DNA from: Telopea speciosissima
Taxonomy: Eukaryota; Streptophyta; Magnoliopsida; Proteales; Proteaceae
Length of the DNA: 64,000 nucleotides
Assembly (NCBI RefSeq): GCF_018873765.1
Contig: NC_057916.1
Coordinates: forward strand, 51,338,540 to 51,402,539
Direction of reading: 5' to 3'
Below are positions 48,169-60,216 of this stretch, piece after piece (the stretch's first letter is position 1; every line of letters starts with the position of its first letter). The translations under genes and the position numbers were made by a program. The notes under the pieces are model-generated. The model saw nothing but the letters and a program-made list of their open reading frames with translations. It had not been told where the DNA came from and ran no database searches.

Positions 48169-48866
48169 GCATAGTTTAAAAACTCGTCGAAATCTCAGTG
48201 AAATCTTGAAAATATCGAATATCTCGAACTACACGAGACGAAACCATATACGAAACATAAGACATGCAATGTTTCAACCGAGAACCAAAATTTTGGTACT
48301 GTTTATACCATCTCACCGAAACATTACAATGCCTCATAGAAAAAGGCATAGTCTCGTGAGTTTTGTTCGAAAACTCAACTTTTTCGTGCATTTCGACCTG
48401 GAGAAGGGAGGAAATCCTGAACTCTTGATTTTTTGCCACATCACCACTCAATACTACAAGGATACACTACTGAGGGTTGTCACATCACTACAAAGAGATC
48501 GATTGTTGCTTACTGGGGAAGATTTGGCTACATACAACTATTTTAGGTAAACTTACTAGTTACAATTCCCAAAACCTATTTTTTGAAGGAAAAAAAAATA
48601 TGACAAGTCCTTGTTGTTTGGGGGTATATGTTTACTACCAACCAAGGGTGCAAATCCAAAACACCAAATTGGGTGTATTTTTACAATTTGAAGCTTTAAA
48701 TATGTTTATTAAGCCTAAAACAAGCTTCTCCTAAAGTATCAGGGCCAACTATGGTCATTTGCCCACCGAAACACCAAAACGAAAAAAAAAAAAAAATGCA
48801 ATGTTTAGGTGAAATTTTGCTGAAATCTCAAGATTTACCGAAACAAGACGAGTTTTAAAACTATGC
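48169..48866. mobile_element. 698-bp MITE-like insertion in the RTE
   Basis: Ends GCATAGTTTAAAAACTCGTC on the left and its complement GACGAGTTTTAAAACTATGC on the right. Flanks TCATGAGGA and GCTTGGGAG are at best a decayed 9-bp duplication. The interior repeats phrases such as GAAATCTC and CGAAAC; no coding frame. The 9-bp spacing would fit a Mutator-type element. Confidence 0.65.
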
Positions 48867-51062
48867 TTGGGAGAGCCTAACCACTCAACATAGAATGGTG
48901 GTCCTAAACATGTGCCTCACTACTCAGATTCGTGGGATAAGTGAGCCTATTTTCCCTAAGATAAAGTGGTGGAGAGTAAAAGAAGTGTCCTTCATTTCAT
49001 TTACGGATAAAGTGGTCAAACAAGAAAGTGGGACCTTGAGGTAGACTCCAATATGATGTGGAACGAGATGACGGCATGTATAAAGAAGGTTGCTAAAGAG
49101 ATTCTAGGGGACACGAAAGGTATACAGCACGTTCCTAGAGAGATCTGGTGGTGTGATGATGCAATCCAAGCATCCACTAAGACCAAGAAAGGTTGTTTTA
49201 ATACATGGCAAAGGTCTAAAGAGGTAGAGGATCTAACAAGATACAAGCTTGCTAGAAACAAAGCTAAGAAAGATTGTGTAGCAAGCAAGGGCGAAGAAAT
49301 ATGACGATCTCTAAAATAATCTGAATTCGAAGGATGGAGAAAAAGCTATTTATAAGATAGCTAAAGTGAGAGAAAGGATGACCAAAGATTTAGACCATGT
49401 TAGATTTATTAAAAGGATGGTAGAATACTACTAATAAAGGATGAGGATATTGGAGAGAGGTAGACAGAGTACTTCTACGGGCTTCTTAATGAAGACCCCA
49501 CAAGTGATAGGGCTGCGGAAAGTGACATTATTCATTAGGACACCTCTTCGTGTAGATATAGACGCAAAATTGGGATGTCTGAAGTAAAAGAAGGTATAAA
49601 AATGATGGAAGTAGCCAAATCTCCAGGCCCAAATGAGATCCCAATTGAGGTGTGGAATAACGTAGGATTTTGTGGTCTATCTTGGCTAACAAAGTTGTTT
49701 AACAAGATTATGACAACTAGGAAAATGCCAGATGAATTGAGAAGCATTGTGATCCCAATTCACTAAAACAAAGGAGATATTCAGAACTGTAATAGCTATA
49801 TAGGCATAAAGTTAATGAGTCATACGAAGAAATTATGGGAGAGGGTTATTGAAACCCACCTATGAAAGGAGACTACTATTTAGGAAAACCAATTCGGTTT
49901 TATGCCAGGAAGATCCTCGATGGAGACACTTTTCTTACATAGGAGACTCATGGAAAGATTAGAGAGGGCAAGAAGGATCTCCATATGGTCTTTATAGACC
50001 TAGAAAAAGCCTACGACAGAGTCCCTAGAGAGTTAATCGAGAATATCCTGGAGAAGAGAAGGGTGTCATGTTAATACGTAGACATAAATACATAATCAAA
50101 GATATGAATGCTGATGTGGTGACTAGCGTTAAATCGGCAGGGGGGCCAAGGCAGTGAATTCCCAATTTCAATTGGGTTACACCAAGCATCAGCCTTGAGC
50201 CCTTTTTTATTTGCGCTTATCATTGACCACTTAACCAGAGGCATACAAGATGAAGTTCCATGGTGTATGATCTTTGCAGATGATATTGTTTTGGTGGATG
50301 AAACCAGAGCAGGTATTAATACCAAAGAGGAACTATGGAGATCAACCTTGGAATCAAAAGATCTGAAGATATGTAGGACTAAGACCGAATATATGGCGTA
50401 TAATTTTAGCAACACTGGGACGGATAATGAGGTGGTGAATATTGGTGAAAGGGAGATCCCGCAAAGTGATTACTTCAAATATCTGGGATCATTCATAAAT
50501 AAGGAGGACGACATAGAAGACGGCGTGCCCAAAGGATTAAAATAGGATGGATGAGAGGTGCGTCTGGAGTTCTGTGTGATCGGAGTATTTCTTTAAAGCT
50601 TAAAGGAAAATTTTATAGGACTTTCATTAGACCAGCTATGTTGTACTATGCGGAATGTTGGGTTGTGAAGAAGTGTCATATAAATAAACTCTATGTTGCA
50701 GAGATGAGGATGTTGAGATGGATGTGTGGGAAAATAGGAAGGATAAAGTAAGGAATGAACATATTAGAGCTGGGTTGGGAGTAGCTTCGATCCATGATAA
50801 ATTTGGAGAGAATCGTTTGAAGTGGCATGGCCATGTTCAACGGAGGCCTTTGGATGCCCAAAATTGGAGGAGTGACTTGAGTCAGATTGAGGGAACCCAA
50901 AGAGCTAGGGGTAGGCCTAAGATAACCATAGGAGAAGTGGTGAGGAAAGGCATGATTAGCTTAAGCCTTGTTCCTTGTATGACTTCAAATGGAGTTGAGT
51001 AGAGAGCAAAAATCCATGTGGTAGACCCCCATTTAGTTGGGCTATGATGTTTTGATGATGTT

Positions 51063-51275
51063 GTTGAAATACACTCCAATCTTAACGTATGGAGCGGAAT
51101 GTTGGGCAGTTAATAAACGGTACGTAGTTAAGAAGGGTTGATGCCCTAGAGTTTGTGTCGATGTTGTGTGCTCCTTCCTTTTACTTCTATATGACTAATA
51201 TTTTGTCTCTACTAGGATCCATGTAGCCGACCCCATTTAGTTTGGATGAGGCTGAGTTGTTGTGGTTGTTGTATG
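51063..51275 (+). repeat. Second RTE 3' tail
   Basis: CTTAACGTATGGAGCGGAATGTTGGGC repeats the RT C-terminal region of the RTE (compare TTGTACTATGCGGAATG at about 50641), then AGGATCCATGTAGCCGACCCC and GTTGTTGTGGTTGTTG. It is a truncated second copy directly behind the first. Confidence 0.65.
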
Positions 51276-52372
51276 AGAAAAATAAAGGCTAGAAAAGGGA
51301 AGGGGGGGAAATCATTGGGGGTGGAAAATGGAAGCAAGGCCCATCAAGCAAGAATCTAGCCCACAGGACAAGCTTTGAGAGGATGGGATGAGAAATGCTA
51401 ATCAATAATACATGCAAATTTGTTATAGGACAGCAAGGTTTGAATTTTCGACAGGATAGATCATTTAGATCCATGTTGAAATCAAAATAGTCCCTGAAAA
51501 TGGTCAGAATTTGGGTCAAAATAGTCAAAATTTTGGGAAATGTGAGGAAATAAGGGAAATATTATGAATTCTGCAATGAGACTTTAGGGGACACTAGCTT
51601 AAGTATAACAGATTAGATATTTTTCAAAAAAAGAAAGAAACACCCGAACTGGTACATTGGTTTCACACCCTAATTTCTCAGTGTAAGCATCCAAACATTG
51701 CTCCAATCAAGTATAAAATTTGAACAAAGATGATCAGTTTTAGGAACTTGCCTCTTTCTTGAAGTTGAGATCATGTTCGTAATCCAATATCAGAAAAAGT
51801 TGTTTTCAGTTCCATTTAGAAAAAGAAAAATCCACGACGGATAACTCAGAAAACAAACACAATTAGGTTAATCTCATTTCCTAGTGTGTGTAATCATTAT
51901 CATATTTTAGCTTCAACCTGCATATTCGCATTTGGATGAAAGTATATATTTTCAATCTGATAGTGATACAGATATAAATATATGGGATCAAACCTTCTCC
52001 CCATCTCAAGAAGGGCCTACACTTCTCTTCCCTAGTCGATAAGGCACACTGGGCCTTCGATGTTGATCCCTTAGGATGGAGGGTTATAGGGTAGGCGTAG
52101 TATGACGCTGGGTAGGGGGTACAAAATTACGAAAAGGAGTTCCGAGAGAGCTAGGCTAACGCTTCATATTATCGAATCCCATCATCGTCTTTACCTCCAC
52201 GAACCACTAACCCAATCTCTTCTTCTTGCCTTTTTAACCCTCATAAGCAAACACGTTATGCCAAGTATCTAGAAAAGCTAATTTTGGGGTATGACCGATC
52301 TAACACCGGGATACAAACACAAACCCAACACTACAACCCAAACCACTGATCATGGCATTAAATCACTACTAC
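51276..52372. other. No gene recognised
   Basis: Mixed-composition sequence with no motif, repeat or frame I can name. Confidence 0.35.
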
Positions 52373-52715
52373 GGATTTTTTTCCTCTAAGGTTCCCTCAC
52401 CCATACGGTTGTGAGGTTCTCTTTAGGGATGTTCGACACATGTCAGAGAGAAATCCAACGGTTGTGAGGTGAAATACACTTCACGATGGTGGTTCCCAAA
52501 CAACGAGTGACTCTCTCTCTCCTCTCTCCACTCTTTCCTCAAAACCACTCTCTTCTCTCTCCACTCTCCACTCTATCCTCAAAACCACTCTCTTCTCTGT
52601 CCTCTCTCCACTTTTGCAGTTTCTCAATGAAACTGCAACTCTCACGTCTCCTCTTTCCCGCTCTTGTCTCTCTCCTCTCTCTATACTATTTCCAAAAACC
52701 AACGAAGAGCGCGCC
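52373..52715 (+). repeat. Repeat R, plus copy, next to the kelch pseudogene
   Basis: GGATTTTTTTCCTCTAAGGTTCC through CTATACTATTTCCAAAAA. An inverted relative lies at 61090-61445. It contains a TCTC-rich stretch and the hairpin GCAGTTTCTC/AATGAAACTGC. The sequence past the shared part differs between the copies. Confidence 0.7.
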
Positions 52716-52769
52716 TTGGAGAAACTCCGGTGAAGCCGATGGCTGTTATCCTTCCTTCTTTCTCCATCC

Positions 52770-53340
52770 ATCCGTCCTTGGTGGTTCCATAAATGATATT
52801 CCATCCTCCACCGTTTGGATCTTCGATTCTCGATTCAGTCAATGAGAAATCGGTCCCAAAATGCGTGTCGGTAGGGAATTCGCCGCTGCTGATGTTCTCA
52901 ATGGGAAAATTTATGTCATGGGAGGTTGCTTGGTGGATTCCTGGGCTCGATCTACTAATTGGGCAGAAGTGTACCGACTGAGCTCGATTTGGGGTGGAGG
53001 GGCAGAGCTGCTGTTGTTGATGGGGTTTTGTATTGCTATGATTATTTGGGGAAAATCAGGGGTTACGACGTGAAGGAGGGCATATGGAAGGAATTGAAAG
53101 GTGTGCAGAAGGGATTTGCCCAAGTTCTTATGTGGTGCGACGATGGCTAAAGTCGAAGGAAGATTGTCTGTTATCTGGCAAAAGAAGGGGACTGGTAAAC
53201 AGATGGAGATATCGTGTGCGGAGGTTGAGGTTCATAAAGATAGCAATGGGGGATTGTGGGGTTCAATCGTTTGATCACAAGTGATTCTGGTGACCCCTGT
53301 TGGCTCATCAATTGTTCATTGCTTGGTAGTTAAATTCTAA
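52770..53340 (+). pseudogene. F-box/kelch-repeat protein fragment
   Basis: Kelch-repeat coding remnant. GGSINDIPSSTVWIFD (from about 52782), then a TGA at 52843-52845 where a Trp is expected before [33 protein letters not shown] follows to about 52975. An internal deletion then joins it to [20 protein letters not shown] in another frame (52983 on). A further frameshift falls near 53125, and a second Trp-to-TGA change at 53272-53274. It ends SSIVHCLVV at the TAA 53338-53340. The F-box part is missing. These proteins act as substrate adaptors in SCF ubiquitin ligases; this copy cannot. It follows repeat R directly. Confidence 0.75.
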
Positions 53341-54555
53341 GTTTGCTCAAAGATATTGAATGGGTATGTATGTTCATGTTGTAGGTAGCTTTGTGATATA
53401 TTGTTGCTGAAATTCAACCCCTTTTGTTACCCCTTAAAAGCTATAAGATCAAAAGGGTTTATTTTCTTTTCTTCTTTCGTTGCTCATTCCTTGTGTTAAC
53501 ATTGTCATACTGGTATATTTGTATGTGTCATTACTCATTGTGGAATTGGATAATCATGCAATTTTATCTCCATTCGAGTTAAATATTTAACTGTGTAGGA
53601 AAATGTGCTTTTGATGATCTGATGTGATTAAAAGGTGATAAGAGCCTAAGTAGTTTATAAAAAAATAAAAAAAAAACTCTATTCATTCAAATTTTTTTGG
53701 GTTTACTGATTTTCTGTAGCAGCAAGGATGGACTAACAAAATGGTTTGCTAAGGGATTTTCCATGGGAAAACGGAGAGTTTTTTTTCTCTTGATATAGGA
53801 CAACAATAGGGTAACCCTCAACTGAGTTGAAACTTGGAATGAAAATGAAGATTATGGATTTCATGACAAGAATAGAAGATTGATATATTGGCTATGGTTC
53901 AAAGAGATTAAAAACAAAACAGAAAAACAGTAGAATGTATAACATTAGAGAAGAAAGAAGTAACTACAACTTTCCACAAGAATCCATGATGGTGTTCTTT
54001 GAATCTACGATGAGTCCACTAGTGATTGGAAGGAAAATTAATTTTCTTGAATCCCCATAAAAATAAATACATTTCCCACCTTCAAAATCATATTTCCTTT
54101 CCATCATGTTGAATCTCCATATTCTGGAAAATAGTTGCATAAGTATTAGTTTGTCAGTTAATGTCTTATGTATCCTCCAATTCATTAGTTGAAGAAAATG
54201 AAACAAATAATATCAGGCTTCAATTTCATGATAGGCTGTGTTACATGTACGAGGGGATTCATGTGAGCCATGACTGGGTGTCTTAAAAAGAAGCTAGTCC
54301 TTGTGTTTAGCTTGACTAAGCCCAAAATATCCTTCACTTTTTCATAATAGATTGAGTATTTCTTATGGATTTATAGAATGATTCCAAAATATCAAACTCT
54401 TGGCAGATGCTATCATGGTTAAAATTGATCATTGGAACAAAAATAAAACCCTCAGAATAACTCCATATTCCTAAAGTGTATGTCCAGTAAAATTCATGTG
54501 GATATGCTTTCCTTTCCACATCCTTGTTGATTTTCATTGCTTACTTTGTTTGCAG
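53341..54555. other. No gene recognised (3' flank of kelch remnant and presumed intron)
   Basis: A/T-rich sequence. The first part may be the kelch 3' untranslated region. The last part is the presumed intron ending TTTGTTTGCAG before the C2-domain exon. No earlier C2 exon is seen. Confidence 0.4.
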
Positions 54556-54834
54556 CTTGTTTATGACAAGGATACATTCACACCAGATGATCGCATGGGA
54601 GAGGCTGAGATTAACATCCAACCCTTGGTCACTGCTTCCAAAGTTCATGAGAATTCCACCATCCCTAAGTACATTGAGCTCGGAAAATGTATAGCTAACA
54701 AACACAATGGCTTGGTAAAGGACAGCATTATCAGCCTAGTATATGGAAGGGTAAAGCAAGACATCACAATCAAGCTGCAGCACGTCGAGCGTGGAGTGTT
54801 AGAGATTGAGCTTGAATGTGTTCCTCTTAGTTAA
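54556..54834 (+). CDS. Last exon of a C2-domain protein (AGD12/13-like)
   Basis: An acceptor TTTGCAG precedes LVYDKDTFTPDDRMGEAEIN, the second half of a C2 domain. The frame then runs open to the TAA at 54832-54834 (GVLEIELECVP near the end), 92 codons. The pattern matches the C-terminal C2 part of plant ADP-ribosylation-factor GTPase-activating proteins of the AGD12/13 type, which bind lipids in a Ca2+-dependent way (from memory). No ArfGAP domain or first C2 half is seen upstream, so it is either an orphan exon or the end of a gene whose upstream exons were displaced by insertions. The frame itself is intact. Confidence 0.6.
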   Translation, partial: LVYDKDTFTPDDRMGEAEINIQPLVTASKVHENSTIPKYIELGKCIANKHNGLVKDSIISLVYGRVKQDITIKLQHVERGVLEIELECVPLS

Positions 54835-56568
54835 TGAGGCCAGATTTATTATTATGTAAATTCAAATGCACAAAGAGTTGTTTCTATAATGCCAACAACA
54901 CACTAGAATTTGCATCACTGGTTGCGTTTTGGGAAGATCATTCAACCCTACAATTGTGTGCCATTGAATCAAATATATTTGTTTGTATTCATAAATCTTC
55001 AATTAGCTTATTGGCTTTGAATATTATCAATTAAATAGAAAATCTTTTTTTTTCTCCCTTGTAAGCAAGGTTGAAAGCCTCAACATCATAGTCACATGGT
55101 TCTGTTTCAAGAGGAACTAAATGAGTAATACTGAACACCCAAGCCATTGTGAAATTGCTTATGTTTTTTTTTATTAGAGTGTTGAAAGGAAGGACAAAAT
55201 CTCAGGACCAATTTTCTTTTAGGTTTTATTGTTCCCTCTTCCCATAATCAAGTAAGTCTGATGCATGTATTATTAAAGTTTAGGAGCTCTTACTCTCTCT
55301 TATTGTTCTTCTGATTTTCTCTTTTAATCAGTATATCAAGTTAACTACTTCATATTTATCATTTCAATTTTTTTTTTTTAATTAGACTGTTGAGTGGAAA
55401 GATAGCATCTCAAAAGCAAGTGTTTTTTTTTTTTGTTTTTATTGTTCCCTCTTCCATAATCAGGTACATATAATGCAAAATAATTATAGGTATCCATCTT
55501 CCTTAAATTGAAGATGGATATAGATTTTTGACCATATGTATGTACTTAAATTTAATGGAATGTATTCCCTACTTGGCTGTGACCTATTGCTATACGTTTT
55601 GCTTGGTTGAAGTAACATATAACCACTTAGACCCATTGATTTTTCTGTAAGACTCCATCAAGAAGGGAAAAAATATTGGTTTATAGATCATAGTGCCAGT
55701 AGAGAAAATGAATTGAATCTACTGTGCCAGCAGAGAAAATGAATTTACACCACCAAGCACCAACCAAAATGGTGGAAGCATAGTACAAAAAGTGATATAT
55801 ATTGGCAATTGGTTTATGTAGCTGGATAAAATAAGTCCTAAGAATAATAACTGAGATTTAAGAGAGTAGGTAAGTTAAAATGTTTCAAGGTTTCACCACT
55901 GGCTTCATTCACAGTAACATCAAAGCTCCACCAAGTACTCACAAGGAAAAATGAGAGGATGACAAATAAAACCACAGTTCTCCTCCAGAAGCAAGAAAAA
56001 AATAATGATATGGGGTAGCTAAGTTAAAAAGCTTCAAAACACAATAGTCTCTCCTTCTTTCCTATTCCTAGCCATCATTTCAGCAGTCTTTAACCATTCC
56101 ATAACTGCAAGCCTGCCACAAACAAATGATTACAATCAGCATTTTCCTTAGATATCTAAACAGCCTTAAGAGAGAATGTATTTAATTGGAGGAGAGAAAT
56201 TAAATCTACCTATCTTATGTCAGTTAAACATTCAGATCAGGAAATAAGTTCATTGGCAAAGCTTGTTTTTCTGAAGGTATGGAAGACTGGGAGGCAAATA
56301 GATCAACATTCTCCTACACATGAAGCAATAAAATATAAACAAAAAATTGGCAAGGAATTATCCTACAACAAGTATATAATTAAATTATCAAAGCAATACC
56401 TGAGAAATAGAGACTTGAGAGAAATTTATACAGTCCATAGAATAATCAAATGACCTCTGTGCCTATGCATAAAATGTCGCTCAGTTAACCACAAAAATTG
56501 AATCGCATAATTTAACTTTATTAAATCAAAAAATGAATAGAAAGTACCCGAGATGCAACCGGTTTTTT
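54835..56568. other. No gene recognised
   Basis: A/T-rich. Short T-runs and a small repeat (GCCAG(T/C)AGAGAAAATGAATT at about 55695 and 55727). Nothing coding. Confidence 0.35.
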
Positions 56569-58629
56569 TTATTTCTTTCTCTTTCTTGGTTTTTCTATAC
56601 AACTTTTAATTGTTTTACTTGGGTTGGAGCCCGGCTTCTTCTTCCTCTCTTTCTTTTTAAGCCCTTTCGCTATATCTAGATTTAAATCCTCAGTTGATTC
56701 TTCTTCATTTAAGTTTGGGGCTTGCCGAGAAAGATTTTCTAATTGTTTACACAAACCACTAGCAACATTGTTCACCAATGCATATCCCTTGACTGAATTG
56801 GATGCTTGTGTAGCAATCTTTACTAGTTTAGGACAAAGAATCCTATAACGCTGTGTAAAATCCAAATTAACATCTTCCTCAACTTCTTTTCCACTGATAT
56901 CTTCCACTATCATTTTTCTTGCCCCACGTGTCTATCTATTCAAAATGTATGCTTCAGAAATAACCTTGATATCTAATCTTTCCATAATCTTCATAACATG
57001 ACAACATAGGATGCCAAATGACTCAAATTTCTTGCAGCTACATTCAAATATAAACTCAGATGGATTACACTCAACTTTATATCCCACCCCAACTGAATTA
57101 AGAACACCAACAACATACTTTTGGACGGTATTATTTTCATCTTTCTCTTTTATGTAGCACATACCAAATGATTCATATTCGTCATGAAATAAGCCGAATA
57201 TCAAAGGAGTGTATATTTTTTATACCTGTACCATTATGGGTGTGTGCTTATATGCGTTCTTTAGCAACTTATTTCTTGAATCAAACTCAGCCTTCAATTC
57301 AGTAGCACGCTTATCATTCACTACCCACTCAAAATGCTTAAAAAATTGTACAATATCTAAAGTACACTTTGTATAATCCTTCAAGTCTGCATTTATGCTT
57401 TCACTTAGCTGTGTACTCCGCATACCTCCTATAAATGTATTCTTCATATAACATCTAGTCCATTTATGTTTAAGCCCATAAATACGATCCAACCATGAAC
57501 CATTTTCAACCTGATAGTCGAACCTTAGTTGTTCCCATGCATTCTCAAATTGTTCTTCCTCATCATATTGATATATGCATTTTTTCAGATCTGATAGGAA
57601 GCTTGACCCGTCCTTCATTAAGTTACCTAGATGCTTAATCCCATTCTGCATCAAATGCCAAGTACACAGACCATGACATGTTTCAGGAAATGCTTTTGAA
57701 ATTGCATTTGTCATTGCAGCATGTCTACTTGTAAAAATTGTTATAGGCTTCTTTTTTCCATGACTTTCCAAGAAAGTCTCAAACAACCATTTGAATGATT
57801 CAATCGTCTCATTATTTAAAAGAGCTGCCCTAATTATAACAACTCCTCTATGATGGTTAAGTCCACAAAAAATACCAAAAGGCCTATTCTCCTTGTTTGT
57901 ACAAAAGGTTGTATCAAACGTCACAACATCACCAAAAAGTGCATAATCTATTATCATTCTTGGATCGGCCCAAAAAATATTAGTTATCTGCTCTTTTGTA
58001 TCCAACTGCAAGCTGTAAGTAAAAGAGGGATTGAGCCTGGTTTGTTTCACAAAATACCGTAATAAACTCCCCAGTTCACCATACTTTAAGTCACACTGAC
58101 GTTTAGTACGAAGATAATTGTAATGATCGACTCGGGTATAACCAAGGCTCTGTCTCCCACTTGCCTGGTTTCCCATGAACTCAAAAAAGGGCTTAGGTCT
58201 AATTCCAGAATTATCAGCCAACTTAATTTCAGAGGCATGTACATCTGAAATGATCCATTATGATCGCATCATGTGGGTGGTAGATGCTAAATGAAGCTCA
58301 TGATTATGCTCAACAAAATCTTGGCATTCGTGTTTTTTAGTTTTCAAAAGAATTATTCCCATACGAGCAGCACAATTAGTTCTCGTCTCTGCTCGAGAGT
58401 TACTTGCATCATCAGCATGCTTGTCTTTTGGCCGAATACCTTGTTTACTACAAACAAATCTCCTCGAAGTTATCACATTTTTATCCTTCTTGCTCTTATT
58501 TATATAATCTTTTCTGACACTAAAACCCAATCTTCCTCCGTAACTATTGTAGCACTCATATGCTTCATTGTCATGATCAAGCTGCATACCGATGAAAGGT
58601 TTATCCGGTGTATCTATTGTATTATCCAT
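56569..58629 (-). pseudogene. FAR1/FHY3-like protein (MULE-derived), three in-frame stops
   Basis: One frame of 687 codons from the ATG at 58629 (MDNTIDTPDKPF) to the TAA at 56569-56571, with no frameshift. N-terminal FAR1-type Cys/His DNA-binding region (58629-58260: YECYNSYGGRLGFSVRK, CAARMG, VEHNHELH). MULE transposase-like core (about 57950-57500: DTTFCTNKENRPFGIF, TFLESHGKKKPITIFT, LCTWHLMQN). SWIM-like zinc region (CSCKKFESFGILCCHVMKI, near 57000). Lys-rich tail. Stops at 58258-58260 TAA, 57220-57222 TAA and 56932-56934 TAG; the last stands where Trp is likely. The family derives from Mutator-like transposases, and some members are phytochrome-A pathway transcription factors. I see no terminal inverted repeats, so it is not an active MULE here. 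Confidence 0.8.
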
Positions 58630-60216
58630 AACCCACCTAAAGAGTAGCAAAGTATAGAAAAACAACAATGATAATTCTCAAAATTAGAGATTCATAAACG
58701 CACATGAACCCTAAGAAATAGACAATACAACTAAGAGTAAGAATATAAAAACCATAGATGTAATGAAACAAGAAACAAGAAACAACAGTATTATTTATCA
58801 AAAAAAAGAAGGGAAAATTACATCCCCCTCCCCTGTACTTTACTCAATTGTTTCAAACTCTCTATTTTTGGAATGGAAAATTTATGGGATCCCCATCTCC
58901 CCAAGTTAAAAATGTATATTCAGATATAAGTTGTAGATCGTACATCATGTGTGTGACTGTGCAATATTTATGTTTTTCTTTTTTTTTTTTTTTGGATTGA
59001 CATGCTACTGTAGCTCTGCAAATCTCTTTTTTGTTTAAGATAGTCAAGCCATGTCACAATAGTTTGACTGACGCATAATGATCAGCCAATCAATGATGGT
59101 AAGGCAATTTTCTGATTATAAAACTTGACTACTGCACATGAAGTGGACTATAACTGATTTAATGGTTCCTCGAAGACATGAATGACATAGAAGATACTGC
59201 AACAAAAACGAAAAACTAGAGTGCATACTCTGAAAAAGATGATTCAAGTTCTTTGATGACGATGGATGAGGTTCATATTCAAGATAGAAGTCCACACGTG
59301 ACTCGTTGAAGCAACAATTCTTCCCTGCAAATTGATCAAGTTTGTACCATATTTTTTTAAGGCAACAAAAATACGAGAAATAAAACACATCCAGAACAAA
59401 GAATACGTGAAATAAAATACATCAAGAACAAAGAATACATGCATTATCACCTAATACAATTGGGGCCCCCTGCACATCATATCCTTAAATATCAGTTTGG
59501 ACTGTGAATGCCAGCTACACTAACTATTTTCATTTAAGTCTCATGGCATTGCTGCATCTCATCAACTAATAGCTACCATGGAATATTAACGCATTTACTC
59601 GTACCAAATGAACATCTGAACGGTCATTTTCTCTTCAACCCAAAAAAACAAAAAAAAAAACGGTCATTTTCCTTATTGTTAGGGGTTTTAAATTCGTTTA
59701 AAATTTTTTAAAGATTAATCAAATCCCTTAAATTAAAGTGATAAAATGCTGAGATTCTAGGAAGAGTGCCAGTGTTTATATATTCAAAGTAAGGTTCTCC
59801 CGGGTGTTCAGGTGACCGTGCTTGTGCTTCGTCAGCCATTCAAAGCTCTTTACTCATTGTGAGTGCACTCACTCTCTCCCTCTCTGCCAGCTTTACTTTC
59901 TCTTCTCACCGTCCCAACTTTCTCCTCTCCGCAAACAATCACGTTATCATTTTAATTTCGAAGATCTTCTGAATTTCTAAAATTTCATCTTGATTCGTCC
60001 TTCATTTCTGTTCTATAACTAAAATCCACGAATCACCCACGCTCGTTCATGTTTGTTTCTTGATTTGTTTCCTTTTATGTTTCGTTTTTTTTTGCAGGGT
60101 TTTGCTTTTTACCTTTCATTGGATCTCATTGTATCGTATCTTCGGTACTTTGAAGTTTGGAAAACACCGATATTTGATTTCTAAGTGAAATAAGCACTGC
60201 AAGATTTGCATAAGAT
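58630..60216. other. Upstream region shared by the FAR1-like and EB1C-like genes
   Basis: Divergent intergenic region. It holds a 32-bp tandem repeat (59374-59442, AATACG(A/T)GAAATAAAA), a tiny A-rich insert with 12-bp flanking repeats (59620-59671) and a C/T-rich leader at about 59860-59940. A TTTTTTTGCAG near 60097 may end a 5'-UTR intron of the EB1C-like gene. Confidence 0.45.

Larger units (their letters stand above)
45760..51001 (+). pseudogene. RTE endonuclease-reverse transcriptase remnant
   Basis: Recognised in pieces. N-terminal endonuclease: 45760-46140 (CIQETR, GVGILVDKDLKDDVVDVKRV, INTYAPQVGLDE). Second endonuclease piece: 47883-48168 (EKIIIGGDLNKHVGRDHKGYQ, LDFAVAYDL). Linker region: about 48870-49560. 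RT: EAKSPGP-like start near 49615, FIDLEKAYDRVPREL near 49991, catalytic FADD at 50273-50284, TKTEYMAYNF near 50384, LRWMCGKIGR near 50715. Several stops and frame changes. Such genes are often annotated as 'craniofacial development protein 2-like' in plants; they are RTE LINEs. Confidence 0.82.
45640..51062 (+). mobile_element. RTE-type LINE broken by two insertions
   Basis: Endonuclease start at about 45760 (RLALWNIGSLKGKS), then a break at 46146-47877 by a foldback element and another at 48169-48866 by a MITE. Reverse transcriptase follows from about 49560 to 50750, and a tail at 51003-51062 (GTAGACCCCCATTTAGTTGGG, then GATGATGTTGTTG), a simple-repeat end usual for RTE elements. The reading frame closes perfectly across the first insertion when one copy of the 5-bp duplication is removed. 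Confidence 0.85.

Noticed and set aside
48206..48550. 114-residue frame in the RTE region
   Set aside because: It falls wholly inside the MITE-like insertion, has no motif and starts in the terminal inverted repeat zone.
56569..58629. Active Mutator-like transposon
   Set aside because: The coding region is related, but no terminal inverted repeats or 9-bp duplication were found around it, and it has three stops.
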